In this document: piece after piece, positions 1 through 12,844 of the stretch
Layout of the letters: the number at the start of each line of letters is the position of its first letter
How positions within the stretch are numbered: the stretch's first letter is position 1
Origin: Zopfochytrium polystomum
Lineage: Eukaryota; Chytridiomycota; Chytridiomycetes; Chytridiales; Chytridiaceae
NCBI GenBank assembly: GCA_025765615.1
Contig: JAIVFJ010000527.1
Location: forward strand, 1-27,542
Direction: 5' to 3'
DNA length: 27,542 nucleotides
The notes under the pieces: model-generated
Seen by the model: the letters and a program-made list of their open reading frames with translations, nothing else
The model's database searches: none
Told to the model about the DNA's origin: nothing
Position numbers and translations under genes: made by a program

Positions 1-547
1 TTCAAAAGCCACGCCAAAACAGCAAACAGCTCCATCACGGCACGAACCACATGGTTCGTGTCGGCATATTTGAAGCGCTGGTAAGGGTTTGCTGGCTGCA
101 TGGCCAGAGCGGCAGTGAACACGACGATGGTTACCGAACTGGAGATGAGGCTCTTGAGGAACTTCCTTCGGCCATACAGTTGCCATTTGATCTGAAGCAT
201 GGCCTGCATAAGTGGATGGCTTACTACGTCTGAACGTCTCTTTGCAACAGCGAAATTTCGAGCGCAGAGAGCTTGGACCACGTCGACCTGGATTTATCGC
301 GGGGTTCAGGGTTGTTCGGTTGACCACCAGTCGTCCTTGTGGGCGTTGAAACTCCAGAGCTGCCTGTCGCGTGTTGAGTTTGGGTCAAGAAAACGGAGGA
401 GTTTCCGTCCATCGGGGAGGTCGCACTTGCTGCCCTGTCAGCGGTAGTTAGTATAAGGTGAATAAGGGGGAACATTCGCGCTGGTCGACCTTGCCTAGGT
501 TCGAATCGGGGACTCAGTCGACGAGCTTGACAGCAAGAAACCACCAG

Positions 548-700
548 TTTGCGAGCTGCTGCTGCTCCCGTCAGTGTGCAAGCTGTTGTTGCCGTCAGTG
601 TGCAAGCTATTGTTTGCGTCAGTGTGTGAGCTGCTGTTCACATCAGAGTGTGAGCCACTTTTCCGGTCAGAGTGCGAGTTCCTGTTCCCGTACGAGCGAG
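548..700 (-). repeat. 24-bp coding minisatellite, copy A
   Basis: About six units, read as SLHTDGNN, SSHTDANN and similar. It lacks the six-G run of B and C. Confidence 0.7.
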
Positions 701-869
701 CTGGTCGACTTGAGGCCCCAATCAGTCAATGATCAACCTGAACAAGGGAAGAGATGGTGCGGCCGAACTGGAGGACAGGTTAACGAGCGTTTCTCAGCTT
801 TAATGCCGTTGCTATCCTTGAACCCACTGACTCTTCTCATGTTTCGACCGAAAAGCCTCGGAGAAAACG

Positions 870-871
<2 letters not shown>

Positions 872-909
<38 letters not shown>
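872..909 (+). repeat. (CA)n microsatellite, intron 7 of copy A
   Basis: Pure CA dinucleotide run between the 959-1236 exon and the repeat-linker exon. The same intron has (CA)n in B and C. Confidence 0.95.
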
Positions 910-912
<3 letters not shown>

Positions 913-2034
913 TTGCGCGCACACGCAGAAGCACATCTTCAACAATCTTACCCACCACCTTCCAGTTAGTGAGGCGAAGCATGTCGAGGGCGTGCGTGTT
1001 TCCCTTGAAAGCACCAAGCTGCGCTGGTGTAAGGCCGCTATTGCTTCTCTTGGTTATCTCACTGCTGACGGTTTGCTGTGGCTGTCCGGCTTCCGAAAGG
1101 TAGATGGCGAGTCGTTAACTCGATCCACTCTCTGTGTAAACTCGTCGTCAACTCGAGCGAGCTCTTCTTTAAGGTATCGGATGATGGCCGGGTTTGCGTC
1201 TTTCTGCATCGCGCAAGATGTGGAAAACATTGTGGCCTAATTTTGTTTTTGAGATGCAAGGGGGGTTTCCTGGATTAGAAACAGCACCACTACACCGATA
1301 CCTCGTCATTGATTGCAGGCACGGTGCTTGTGCTCGTGTGCACGTGTGTGTGCCTTCGTTTCCGAGTAGCGCAATCGCGGGCAGCTTGTGAAGAGTCGAG
1401 CTACTTACCGTGTTTGTCATCCGCCATGATTAATTTCTTCTTCTCCCTTCTAAAATCCGCTTCACTCTACAGGCTTTTTTAGTGAAAACTGTGTTGACGC
1501 CGCGCCACCGTGCTCACCTTCTTTTCGTCTTCCTTCTTTGGCAATGGGTCTTTTAGAATATCTTCAGTTGACGCGGGGCCACCGTGTTTACCTCCTCTCC
1601 GTAAATCGTTTCCGCCTATGGCTCCGTCAGTAAATCGGACGTTGACGTGGGCCACTGCGCCAACCTGAAGGTCAATCTCTTCCTCGAGTTGCCTCCAAGA
1701 ACTAGGAGTTTCTTTGAAAGGGCTTCCATCTAGACCCAACCGACACTCTCGACAATCACCTTCACCGCGAAGGTTGCCACTGCAGGCGGCAAACTGGACG
1801 GGAGACGCGGGCAAAAACGAGGCGTTATAAACAGAACCCAAACCAACAAGGTGGACTTGGCGCAACGACTCACCTGGAGGACTTGTACAGGGAACTACGG
1901 AATTTCACGTCGTACCGAAATTCGATTCCCTCCGCAAGTTTGTTCTCTAGTTTGTTCTTGGCGTCTCTGAAAAGCAAAACACCGAGCTGAAAGAGTTTTT
2001 TTTATGGGAAATTGAGGGAGGCGGGCACGATTAT

Positions 2035-2394
<360 letters not shown>

Positions 2395-2750
2395 CCAGCA
2401 CAGTTCGTCTTGACGGCCTCGTCGTAGTCCGCCGCGAGCGGTGTCGCCCGCCGTCGTAGCCGCGGTAGCCCTGCGTGCAGCTCATGGCGGCCAGGTGCAG
2501 CGCTGTCTCGCCATATTAGTTTTTGCCCGTATACGTGCGGTTGATGAGTTTGGGCGAGCCCCGCGCGGCGAAGTCCAGCGTGCGGCGCGGTTTCCGCAGG
2601 ATGTAAAAGTGCAGGACGCTCTCGCCCTCGCTGGTGATGTTGTTGACGCCCTCGAGCTGTGCCGGGTCTTGCTCTGGCGCGTCGTCGTCGTCGTCGTCGG
2701 TGTAGCTGTGAGGATCGGGGGATATTATTACGTGAGAACAGACCGACAGA

Positions 2751-2751
<1 letters not shown>

Positions 2752-2783
<32 letters not shown>
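2752..2783 (+). repeat. Poly-A run (poly-T on gene strand), intron 1 of copy A
   Basis: 32 consecutive A. On the gene strand it is a T tract upstream of acceptor CCTCACAG at 2706. Intron 1 of C has a comparable T tract (around 17147-17200) and B has shorter ones (9051-9070). Confidence 0.9.
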
Positions 2784-2785
<2 letters not shown>

Positions 2786-3231
2786 GGAAACAACAGCAAC
2801 ACACCGACGGACAGTGGGGGCAATGCGATGCTGTCGAGCGACTGGTGGTGGTGGCGATGCATCGTGCGGGCCTGTCGCTGCGGGCGGCGGCGGCACTCTG
2901 CTGGCCGGGGGCGAAGGGACGCCTTTCCGGTTGGTGGTGGTGGCGGGCTGGGTGTTGGCGGAGTCGGCATTCGCCACCACGCTGTCGGGGTTTGGCCCGC
3001 TGCTGTTGGTAGCAACAGCGCAGCGGCCGCAGCGGCCGCAACGGCAGCCGCGGCGACGTCCACAGCGGTGCGAGCGGCGGCGATCGCCGGCCGCCCCATG
3101 CGCCGTAACCGATCCACCTGCCGCTCGAGCTCCTCCACGGGGTCGTCTCCGCCCGTGCCAATGCTGGCTCCCTCATCATCGTCGGCCGTGCAAGTAGTGG
3201 ACGCTTAATAGGAGGAGAAGAAGGAGGCCAT

Positions 3232-5005
3232 GATGATGGCTCGCTCTCCTGCCATGGGGATTGGGGGCTTTTTGTCTGATTTATGAGGTTCTACGAGGTC
3301 AGGGTAAGGTGCGAGGCGGGTTGGGGTGGAGGGAAAAGAGGGGAAGGGGGAGGAACGGTGGGCTTGCTTGTTTGTTGTTTTTTTTTTTTTTGGTTTGCAA
3401 ATCGAATATGCATCCACCACCGAGCTGTCCAAAAGCAATAATAAAAAGGAAAGAGAAAGAAAAAAGGAACGAACATTTCTGTCGACCGTCAAAGGTTCCA
3501 CCATCGACTGCGCTGTGTCTCCTCGGTTTTCTGTCGATTTTGTGTTGAAATAAAGTTCGTTCAGACAAAAACCTGAGCGATCCAATCACAGCAGACCACG
3601 GAAATCGACAATCCTTGCGCGTCCAATAGAGTTTGTCGGTGGCACCCGCCATTGGCTCGCGATTTTCACCTTGTCTGCAACGGCCGACATCCAATACTGG
3701 AAAGCGACCGAAAAGAAATTTGTCCTGCTCATCACCAGAAAATGGGGAAAGGGTGCGGCGAGTCTTCGTACTACTCCAACAGTCCTGTTGACTGACTTCT
3801 GTTGCTGCGAGAGGGTAAAAGAGCCGTACCTCACAGAAAAACAAACAAGAAGAAAAGTAAAAAAAACAGTAACCGCCGCTTGGTACAGCACAAAGGCAAA
3901 CGTTCTTGTTAAAGTGTTTATCTGTTCTCTCAAAATATTGAACAAATTCGGGTCGCGCAAAGAAGCAGCGCGAAAATAGGTTAAACGAAATACGCTTAGA
4001 GGGCTGCGAGTGAGAGAAAGGTCTCTAAGAGAATGGGGACAGTCAAATACGTGGGAGGAAGAGTGTGAGAGAAGACGGCAGTCCCCGTATCATCAAACAA
4101 GGAAAAAGGTGACAAAATCAAGCGTCATCGACCACAGTCTCTTCGACTGAACCCAAAAAAAAAAAAATAGAAGAAAGTTCAACGAACGACAATGAGGTTC
4201 ACAAGAAACACGAAGGGGCAGTCCCAAAACTGAAAGGGAAGGAAACAAAAACAGGAAAGAAGCGCCCAAAGGAGGCTTTTAAGAGGCAGTATGAGGCACA
4301 ATGCGAATCGCGCATAGGTTAAACAGTCCCAGGGCCGGGAAATAAAAATCGGCGAGGGGGAGCGTGGGACGTGACATTTCAGAAGTGCCCCAAAGAAATG
4401 GGGTATAAGGAGTGAGGGCAATGCTCGCTCCGAGATAAGTGGGAGGGTGAAATAGATATTCAAACAGAGGGGCGACGGAAATCGCGGATACGTAAAAAGG
4501 GTAAGTAACAAGACAGAGAACACTCGAAATAACAATAGAAGCAGGAAAGGAGCGCGCAAAGTGGCTTAAGAGCCACGAAAAACATAAGTGGCGCGATACG
4601 TTGCTGTCCCAAAGCATTGAAAGCAAGGGGACTAGCCAGTTGCTTGGTTGGCGATGTGCCAAAACTGGAGGGACCACAGTCGAAAAAATTGGGTCACGAG
4701 TGCCGTCATGTGATGCTTCAAGAAGCGCAAGGGGCCAAAGAGAAAAAAAATGGGTATGATGGTCTTGGCATACGTTGCCAAGCTTCAAGCGAGGGTAATA
4801 CAAATACGCGTAGGAAAAGAACTGCGTTGGTTGTTAGTATGAGGCCCAGCGCGAGCGCCGTTTGTTGTTGAGAGGGGAAAAGGGAGAGAGAAAAAAATAC
4901 AAAGAAGGACGAAAACGTCATGCTTAGCACGCTCAGTCCAAAACGAAGCAATCATCGATCGTCTCGTTCTTATGCGCGCCGTTCGTGTCGTTCTTCCCGT
5001 TGGAG
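3232..5005. other. Spacer between copy A start and copy B end
   Basis: No gene recognised. It is homologous in blocks to the B-C spacer: 3905-4010 matches 11440-11550, 4318-4420 matches 12195-12310, and 4570-4860 matches 12430-12710. The part next to A contains CCAAT (near 3627) and ATTGG (near 3650). Predicted frames here are AT- or homopolymer-driven and lack family resemblance. Confidence 0.7.
3480..3525 (-). promoter_or_regulatory. Conserved block upstream of copy A
   Basis: A block containing TTCCACCATCGACTG is shared almost base for base with 9877-9922 upstream of copy B, and in part with 17955-17982 upstream of C (ATTGACTGCTCTGTGTCT). It lies about 250-310 bp upstream of each start. 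Conservation between otherwise diverged flanks suggests promoter or 5' UTR. Function is inference. Confidence 0.35.
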
Positions 5006-7336
5006 TCACGTATTCGGCGTGTTGCTTCTACTCGAAGATAGTGTGTCTTCCAGAGATTCTCCGCTCGCTCGACTGTTTGGCTTTCCCCCCTCCGGGTCAT
5101 GTGCTGTTGCTCTCCGACTCTTTGAATCCCTGAAGACAGAACTCACTTCGCCCCACCGGTGAGAAATCATGCGACCTATGTCCTCCATCAGCCACGCTTT
5201 CAGCAGTTCGGCAGACTCGTGGTGCGACCCTGTCTGCCGCCGTCCTGGCTTGTACAGGAGAGACGCCACCCTCGGCGTGAACAGGCTGTAGTGCCACTCG
5301 TACCATAGCCCACGGCTCAGGTCGATCTCGATCGGTGTCGCAGTTTCCTCGCTGCCGCGGCCGGACGCGGCAGACCCGGTGCCGCTGCGGTCGGTGTTGG
5401 CTGTCGCTGCTGTGTCGGGGATGTCCGTAATGCTGGGTGGGGCTGGCTGCTACGGGGGCCCACTCAAAGCGGCGGGTATTTGAAACCGGTTTGGTCCAGA
5501 GATGGCGGTCGTCGTCATATTCAAAAGCGACGATAACTTTGAGCAGCTCTTGGTTGGTGGCGACAGAGTCGGATAATTCATTGCGCTCGATGACCGTTAT
5601 GAATTTCTTGTTCACCTCGGTGTGGTCTCGGTGCCCAATGTTGTTTGAGAACAACTCGCGTTCATTTTTGTCGAGGAGCAGGTCGATTTCTGTGTGTGGT
5701 TAAACGGAACCGTTCCGCAAAGGGTTAGGTGAAAGCCTGGAGAAGGTGGGGAACCGTCCTCTCTCTTCGTCTTACAAAACCTTACCGGCATAAGATTTGC
5801 GAATTGGACACGCCAAATCTTTTGAGAGTCAGACGCAATTGTGGTGAAACTTTGCGACAGTTTTGCGATGAGAATGTTCAACACAAGCACAACAGTGAAG
5901 AGAGTGAAGACGACGTCAAGGGTTTTCGCGAACGGAACAACGCTTGCATTGTTGAATCGATCGAAATAGGTTTGCTGAAACAAAGTCCTGTGGAAGGATG
6001 TGGAAATACCCAGTGAGCAAAACGTCGCGGATGCTGCTAAAGAATGCAAACGACATCATCAAATACCTGAAAGTGGCGAGGACTGATGCGGGCCAGCTAT
6101 CCCAGTACGAGGGGAGTAAGTCATTGGCGTTTACGCTGCCACCGGCCGGATCTGTTTGGTTTCCCAGGTTCAGAGCCCCGCCGTCAACTCCATCCCCGTT
6201 GGCAGAGTCATGGTACCCGTTCTTTTGCAGGAAAAAGGCGCTCGCAAACCCAAAGAGGACCGTCACATACAGAATGACCCAGCTCCGCAAGTCTCTGAAC
6301 ACCGCCCGCCTGATCGCAATGTACAGCGGACCAAGCTCCGGAAAGGCCTTTGAAAAATACAGCAGGCCAAGCCATCCCGAAGATGGCCGCGCTACCTAAC
6401 AGCACGTTCTCCGCGCGCACCTGGCCTTCAAGCCAGGCCTGATTCTCCGGAGATATCTATTATGGTGACATCGTCTGAGAACCTTGACGTCTCGATAATG
6501 GTAGATCCGCAAATCAGAAATATTCGGTACACGAAGCGGAAAAGAAACAGCAATCGGAATCCCGGGAAGATGTAAAACTCAAACGTCTGGTTTGTACGGC
6601 GCCAGTACGCCCAGTAACACGCAGTCACTACCCGCCACTAGCCGTTTCTGCTTTCTCCCACAGCGAGCGCCAAAGGGCCGATTTCTTCTTCAATGAAGCC
6701 TGCAAGTCGAGGGTCCGAATTCAAATCCTTCTCCAAATCTTTTCGTGAATCCTTAAGATGGTATTCGTTTGAAATGCTGGCCCGCCTTCAAGAGCTTGCG
6801 TATGATGAAGAAAAGTGTTCAAAAGCCCACGCCGAGGCCGCAAAAACCTCCATCACGATGCGAGCCACATAGTTCGCGTCCGTGTTATGTGAACCTGTTG
6901 GTAAGGGTTTTGCCGGCCTGAAGGGCCCAGAGCAATGGTAAACAAGACAATGGTCACAGTACTGTCGATAAGGCTCTTGAGGGAACTTCCTGCGGCCGTA
7001 CAGGGTGCCACTTTGATCTGAAGCATGGCCTGCATAAGTGGATGGCTGATCACGTCTGCTTGTCTCTTTGCAACAGCTATTTCTAGCGCAGAAAGCCCTC
7101 GACCACGGCGACGAGCAAGTGTGGTGGGGTTCAGGTTTGTTGGTCGTTGACAACTCTCGAGCTGTCTGACGTCAGTTGAGTTTGGGTCAACAGACCGGAG
7201 GAGTTTCCATCCATCAGGCGGGTTCGCTCGTGTCAGCGGTCGCATTGGGAAATGTTGGAGGAGGAACATTCGCGCAGGTCAACTCTGCCAAGGTTTGGAT
7301 GGGAGATGAGACTCAGTCGACGGGCCTGCCGGCAAG

Positions 7337-7490
7337 AAAACACCAGTCTGGAGCTGCTGGTCCCGTCAGCGTGGGAGCCGCTGTTTTCCCCCCTCAGTGT
7401 GCGACCCTGCTGTTCCCGTCAGTGTGTGAGCTGCTATCCACAACAGTGTGCGAGCAGCTGGTCCCGTCCGGGTGCGAGCTGCTCGATTTG
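7337..7490 (-). repeat. 24-bp coding minisatellite, copy B
   Basis: About six degenerate units of the same 24-bp repeat as in copies A and C. It keeps the six-G run (plus-strand CCCCCC) that shifts frame at the same unit as in copy C. Confidence 0.65.
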
Positions 7491-7636
7491 AGGCCCCCAA
7501 TCAGTCAATTGATCAACCTGAACAAGGGAAGAGATGGTTCGGCCGAACTGGAAAAGAGTTAAATGAGAGTTATTCAGCTTAAATGCCTATTGTTGTTTCT
7601 AAGGTTTCGACCAAAAGAGTCACACGCACAAAAACC

Positions 7637-7654
7637 ACAAACACACACACACGG
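7637..7654 (+). repeat. Short (CA)n, intron 7 of copy B
   Basis: Short CA run in the intron equivalent to the longer ones in A and C. Confidence 0.85.
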
Positions 7655-8683
7655 CCCGCGGAAAAGCACTTTTTCAACTGTCCCACCCTACCTTCCAATC
7701 ACCGAGGCGCAGCATGTCGAGAGCGTGTGCGTTTCCCTTGAAAGCACCAAGCTGCGGCAGGAGTCAGCATGCTCTTACTTGTCTTGGTTATCCCATTGCT
7801 GACTACTGTGCTGTGGCTGTCCGGCTTCGTAAATTCACGCTTTTCGTCGCTCACTTTCACAGATTGTTTAAAGTGTTTGTCAACTCGAGAGAGCTCATCT
7901 TTAAGGTATCGGATGATGGCCGGGTTTGCGTCCTTCTGCATCGCCAAGATGTGGAAAACATTGTGACCTAAATTTTTTTTTTTTTTTTTTGTGGTTTTTT
8001 TTTTGCGAGAAGGAAGAGGGTGCTCCTGGTTCAGAAATGGGGGTACTGCGCCGATCCCCCTCTTCATCGCAGGCACGGTACTTGTGCTCCCGTGCGTGCG
8101 TGTTCACGATTTTTTTTTGTAAGGCCTGTAGACCGCGGTGGGCTTTTGAAGAGTCGAGGTACTTGCCATATTTGTCCTCGGCCAGGATTAATTTCCTCTT
8201 CTCCTCTAGGACAAACCGCATCTGGCTACAGGTTTATTTAGTACAGCGACAGAGGACACGGGGGCCACCGTGCTTACCAGAGGCGTAATAACTCTCTGGA
8301 CCTCCTCCCAACTGCGGGGAGTTACAATACGGTCTTCATTCTTGACCCCAACCGACACTCTCGACAATCAACTCCACCGCGCGAAGGTTGCCACTGCAGG
8401 CGGCAAACTGGACGGAAGACGCGGGGCCAAAACGAGGGGTGTTACAAACAGTATCCAAACAGACAAGCTGGGCTGCTACGACTAACCTGAAGGACTGTTT
8501 GGCCCATGTATAGGGACCCACGTGTTTTCACGTCGTACCGAAATTCGATACCCCTCCGCGAGCTTGTTCACAAGTTTGTCCTCGCCGGCGTCCCCTGACA
8601 AGCAAACGCCCAGCTGAAATGGGGGTTTCCATTGAAAATGGACGGAGGCGGGTTACACGAACATCTCTGTCAGTCTTAGTTTG

Positions 8684-8685
<2 letters not shown>

Positions 8686-8755
<70 letters not shown>

Positions 8756-8757
8756 TC
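8686..8757 (+). repeat. (TC)n microsatellite in intron 2 of copy B
   Basis: About 70 bp of pure TC with one CTGTC interruption, 15 bp from the donor CTG/GTAAGT at 8772. Same intron as the repeats in A and C. Confidence 0.95.
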
Positions 8758-9475
8758 CACTCTCTAACTTACCAGCAGCAAGTTTGTCTTGACGTCCACT
8801 TCACGGGTGCCTCTGTGGCCGCGCTCACCCGGCGCGCAGCCATGGCGGCCAGGTGCAGCGCTGTCTCGCCATAGTAGTTTTTGCCCGTGTACGTGCGGCG
8901 GATGAACTCGGGCGTTCCCTTTGCGGCCAAATCCAGCGCGCGGGGCGGGGTTGCGCAGAAACGTAATAGTGTAGGAGGCTCTCGCCCTCGCCGGTGATGT
9001 CGTTGACGCGCTCGTCGTCGTCGCTTGAATTGTTTGAGGGGTCTTTGGTTTTTTTTTTTTGGTTTTTTTTGCGCGGGTGGTTTTGTCGTTTTTGTGGGTG
9101 TCAAAGACAGACCATGAGACAGACAGACAGAAAAGAAAGAAAAAAATAATATAAAAACAGCAACAACACTGCGCGTACTCGACGGCCGCGGCGGCATTCT
9201 CCACCACGCTGCCGGGGGCGCTGGCGGCTGCGGCAACTGCGGCGGCTTGCGGCGGGCTGCGGCTACGTCGACAGCAGCCGCGGCGGCGTCGATTTCGATA
9301 CGAGCGGCGGCGATTGCCGGCCCGCTCCATCCGCCGTAACCGATCCACCAGCTGCTCCAGCTTCGTCAAGGGATCGTCGCCGCCGCCTCCCGCGCTGCTG
9401 CTGCTCCTCCCGCGTCGACGGCGGTGGCTGGGAATTTGGTGGTCGTTGGCGATGTGGTTACGTATACGGACCGGG

Positions 9476-9550
9476 AGGAGGAGGAGGAGGAGGAGGAGGA
9501 TGAGGAGGATGTGGAGGAGGATGAAGACGATGAAGAGGAGGAGGAGAGGT
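9476..9550 (+). repeat. (GGA)n triplet repeat encoding Ser tract, copy B exon 1
   Basis: GAG/GGA triplets with ATG/GTG interruptions, read on the minus strand as a Ser-rich leader. Copies A and C have only 4-7 such codons. Confidence 0.85.
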
Positions 9551-9834
9551 GGGAGAAGTTCAAGACCATAATGGCGCTCTCTCCTGGCTTGGGATTGAGG
9601 GGTCTTTGTCTGAGTTATGAGGTTTCTACGCGGTCGGAATAAGGTACGAGGTATTGCGCGGTTGGTCGTTGCGAAAGAAGGGTGAGGGGGGTCGGGTTGG
9701 AGGTGGGGAAGGAGCGTGTGGAAGGAGTGCTTGTTTGTTTTTGTTTTTTTTTTTTCTGTCTTTTTGCAAATCGTTTATGTATATTTTCTGTTGTCCCAAT
9801 CCGATAGTAAAAACCGAAAAGGAAAGAAATCATG

Positions 9835-9922
9835 GGCGATCGCTGTGTGACGCAGACCAATGGGATGAGGCCTTCTCTGTCGACCGTCCAAGGTTCCACC
9901 ATCGACTGCTCTGTGTGTCTCG
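9835..9922 (-). promoter_or_regulatory. Conserved block upstream of copy B
   Basis: Includes the block shared with copy A and GTGACGCA, which recurs upstream of copy C at 17938-17945. GTGACG resembles a CRE/ATF-type half site, but no binding can be claimed from the sequence alone. Confidence 0.35.
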
Positions 9923-11549
9923 GTCCTTTTCTGATGTTGCGATGTTATCTGGTTTTTTTTTTTTGTTTGTTATTTAATGGTTCTTTTTTTTTTTATGGGC
10001 TGGCAAAAATTTCTGCCCATTTTTGTGAGTTTGACCCCACAGACAAACTCTGGAACGGTCCAATGAACATCGTTGATTGGGGTTTGTAAGCAAAAAGCGG
10101 GAAAATGACTAGGCTTCCTCTGCGCATCCAATAGATTTGATGCGCAGTGGTTCGCGACGAACGGTTCGGGGTGGCACCAGAAAACGGAAGAGAGCGAGAG
10201 AGCGAGGAAACAAAAAAAAAAAAAAAAAAAAAAGAAAACTAAGAGAAATTACAAAAAATGAGTTATAACTTGTATTAGCATCGGGTTTTGTTCTAACGCT
10301 ACCCACAAGAGCGAGCTTGAATACAAAGAAACCCCCCCAACGAGAAAGGCGGATCGCCGTCACTACCGGGTTGTTCGCTATCAACCCCAGCAATGATGAT
10401 AGCGACATAGTAAGTCAATGGATATAAAAATGAAATGTCCCAGTTTATTCACTTTTTCTGGATCATTAATGGAGGATTCATGCTGCATTTGACCTTTTCC
10501 TGGCGATGGTTTCATTTTTTTTTTTTTTTTTCTTTTTGGGAAAGTGCCAGCTTTCCAGAAACAAACGCTTTCACCCAGCTCTTTGCAAAAAGCCGCTTTT
10601 TTTTACTCATTGAGGTATAAAAAACACATTTCATCCAAAATTCTGCCCCTCAAAACCTTTGGCAGCACCTTGCCGGTCTCGTTGAGCTCTGCAACAAACC
10701 AAAAAGTCAACTTCTCCGTTCATGCAACTCCGCAAGCGGCTCGAGAACGATGCCGCGTTCGGTTTGGTAGTTATCAAACGATGCAGCAGGCGGTTCCCGT
10801 TCCGTAACAATAGGTTTGGAATTTTTAGCTTCATAACGGTTGCAAGTTCTATTTATATGAGCGAACGTGTGAACGACCAAACGAAACGGATCCCGATCGG
10901 AAAAAGGAAGCAAAGCCGAAACTCCGACGCTTTGGTAAAGTTCCTTCCCTGGGAGCATCCTTTTTTAGGGGTCGATCAAGACACAAGTGCCCACAAAGTG
11001 CTCGGCCTTTTTTTTTTTTTTTTTTCAAGTGGAGGACGCGGAAAAATCACCCAAGTCTGCCGCGGCCGTGGGACTCCGGGCCTTCTTCCAGGTTTGAAAC
11101 ACACCCGCTTCTTGGAGGATATTTTTTTAGATTTGGGTGAACCACTCGCCCATGTACAGAAAACGAGATGTGGCTGCTCTCTATCGTTACGACGAGTTGC
11201 TTGGTGATGAATTGTTCGAATTCGACGATTTGTGTTTTGGAGGGGGAACGACGCCAAGCGAAGGGCACTGGATTCTTACTGAAATATCCAATTTTGACAT
11301 GCCGGCGCCAATGTCGTGGCACGCCTTGCGCGGAAAGAGTGAAACCTGCAACAGTACTGGGGCGCTGGGTACCCGCTGTTCACTTGTTTCGTTCGTGCTA
11401 TAGACAGTATGCTACCACACACTAGATTGTTGCTGGTCTTGTTTAAAGTGTTTATTGGATTGCGCTGTTCTCAGGGTATTTGAACAAATTCCGGTCGTGC
11501 AAAAGAAGCTTGCACCAGATGAGGTTAAACGAGATACGCGTAGAGGGCT

Positions 11550-11938
11550 GCAAGAAAGAGAGAAAGAGAGAGAAAGAGAGAGAGAGGAGAGAGGGAGAGA
11601 TGAGGAGAGTCGAGAGAGAGAGAGGAGAGAGAGAGAGATCGACGAGAACTGCTGAGAGAGAAGATAGAGAGGTAGAGGAGGAGACCGCTAGACGAGAGAT
11701 GATGAGAGGGAAAGTGGAGAGAAGGAAGAGGACGAGGAAGAGATGGAGACGAGACGAGAGCAAGAGGAGAGTGAGAGATGCAGGCGAGCTGAGAGAGGGA
11801 GAGAGAGAGAAGAGAGGAGATTGAGAGGCAGGGAGAGAGATGAGGAGAGAGAGAGAGAAGGAGAAATCGCCGGAGGAGCGAGAGAGAGAGCGAGAGAGAG
11901 AGAGATCGAGAGAGAGCGAGGAGAGAGAGAGAGAGAAT
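11550..11938 (+). repeat. GA-rich expansion in the B-C spacer
   Basis: About 390 bp of GAGA with GGA/CGA interruptions. The equivalent place in the A-B spacer (4008-4075) has only a few GA units between the same flanks (AGAGGGCTGC and AGAAGACGGC). Confidence 0.9.
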
Positions 11939-12844
11939 GGTCCAGACCACACGGGAGAGAGGTAAAAGAAGACGGCGGTACCCGTACCGTATCATCCAGA
12001 AACCCAAAGAGAGAGAGAGGGCCAAAATCAAGCGTCGACCACGGTCTCTCCGGACTGATCCAAAAAAACACACAAACCAAAACCACACAGAAAAAAAAAC
12101 ATAGTAGTTCGCCGCATCGAACATACGGTCTCACAAGAAATACGAGGGAGAGTCCAGAAAAAAAAATGGGGAGGAAAGAAGGATGCCCGCAAACATTAAA
12201 CGGTCCCAAGGCCGGAAAAAGAAAAAAGAAAAAAAAAAATTAAGAACGGCAGTGGGAGTGTGGAACGCGACATCCAGAAGTGCCCCAAAGAGGGGAAAAA
12301 GGGGTATGGTTGGCAAACTTTGCCAAACACCAAGCTGGGGTAAAACAGTTGCCGGCAGTGCCAGGGGTCGTGAAAGAGAGGGTATGGGAAGACCGCGGTC
12401 TCCGCACATAAAAACAAGAAGCAATAAAGAGACACGAAAGACATTAGGGGCGCGATAAGTTGCTGTCCCAAAGCATCAAAGCAAGGGAGTGGCCAGCTGC
12501 TTGGTTGGCGAGATGAGAAAGGAGGTGGCCAAAGTCGACCACGGCGACGAGTGCCGTTGGATGGCGCTTCAAGAAGCGTAAGGGGCCAAAGAGGAAAAAA
12601 TGGGTATGATGGTCTTGGCATACGTTGGCAAGCTTCAAGCGAAGGTAATACAAATACGCGTAGGAAAAGAGCTGCGTCAGTTGTAAGTATGAGGCCCAGC
12701 GCGAGAGAAAAAGATACAAAAAAAGGAAGAAAGCGCCATGTGTAGCACGCCTAGTCCAAAACGAAGCAATCGTCGCTCGTGCTGTTAAATTTTACTCCGT
12801 TAGTGACGTTCCTTCCGCTAGAGTCACGGTTTCGGCTCGTCGCT

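Larger units (their letters stand above)
5006..9569 (-). pseudogene. TRPV-like channel, copy B
   Basis: Middle copy. Likely exons: exon 1 from an ATG at 9569 (long Ser tract from GGA/TCC triplets; frame then breaks before the DDPLTKLEQLVDRLRRM block near 9360), then 9023-8773, 8613-8487, 8407-8278, 8225-8167, 7969-7692, 7547 to 5786 (linker, last ankyrin, S1-S6) and 5689-5006. Ankyrin (GHNVFHILAMQ), S1, S4-S5 with FRDLRSW, pore region, S6 LVLNILIAKLSQSF and TRP-box IWRVQ are all readable but scattered over frames. Lesions against C: an extra T in exon 2 (TACGTTTCTGCG), one inserted base in the LTP ankyrin of exon 7, a 5-bp insertion after the 24-bp repeats, paired indels around S1, and one base lost at the 5786 donor. 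The C-terminal end (KAWLMEDIG to stop at 5006) is longer than in C. Very probably a pseudogene; indel-prone assembly is the alternative. Confidence 0.72.
9570..12844. other. Spacer between copy B start and copy C end
   Basis: Homologous to the A-B spacer but longer. It has about 1.2 kb (roughly 10200-11430) without a counterpart in the A-B spacer, and an expanded GA block (11550-11938). A plus-strand frame at 11137-11403 (RDVAALYRYDELLGDELFEF) is open but unrecognised; I do not call it. Confidence 0.6.

Noticed and set aside
458..1240. Cys-rich plus-strand frame of 260 codons
   Set aside because: It is the antisense reading of the 24-bp repeats and ankyrin exon of copy A, and it runs through a CA microsatellite and splice sites.
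10722..11207. Plus-strand 161-codon frame in the B-C spacer
   Set aside because: Contains a homopolymer Phe run, shows no family resemblance and has no counterpart in the A-B spacer.
11452..12243. Long frames on both strands over GA-rich DNA
   Set aside because: Low-complexity translation of the GA expansion; no motif outside it.
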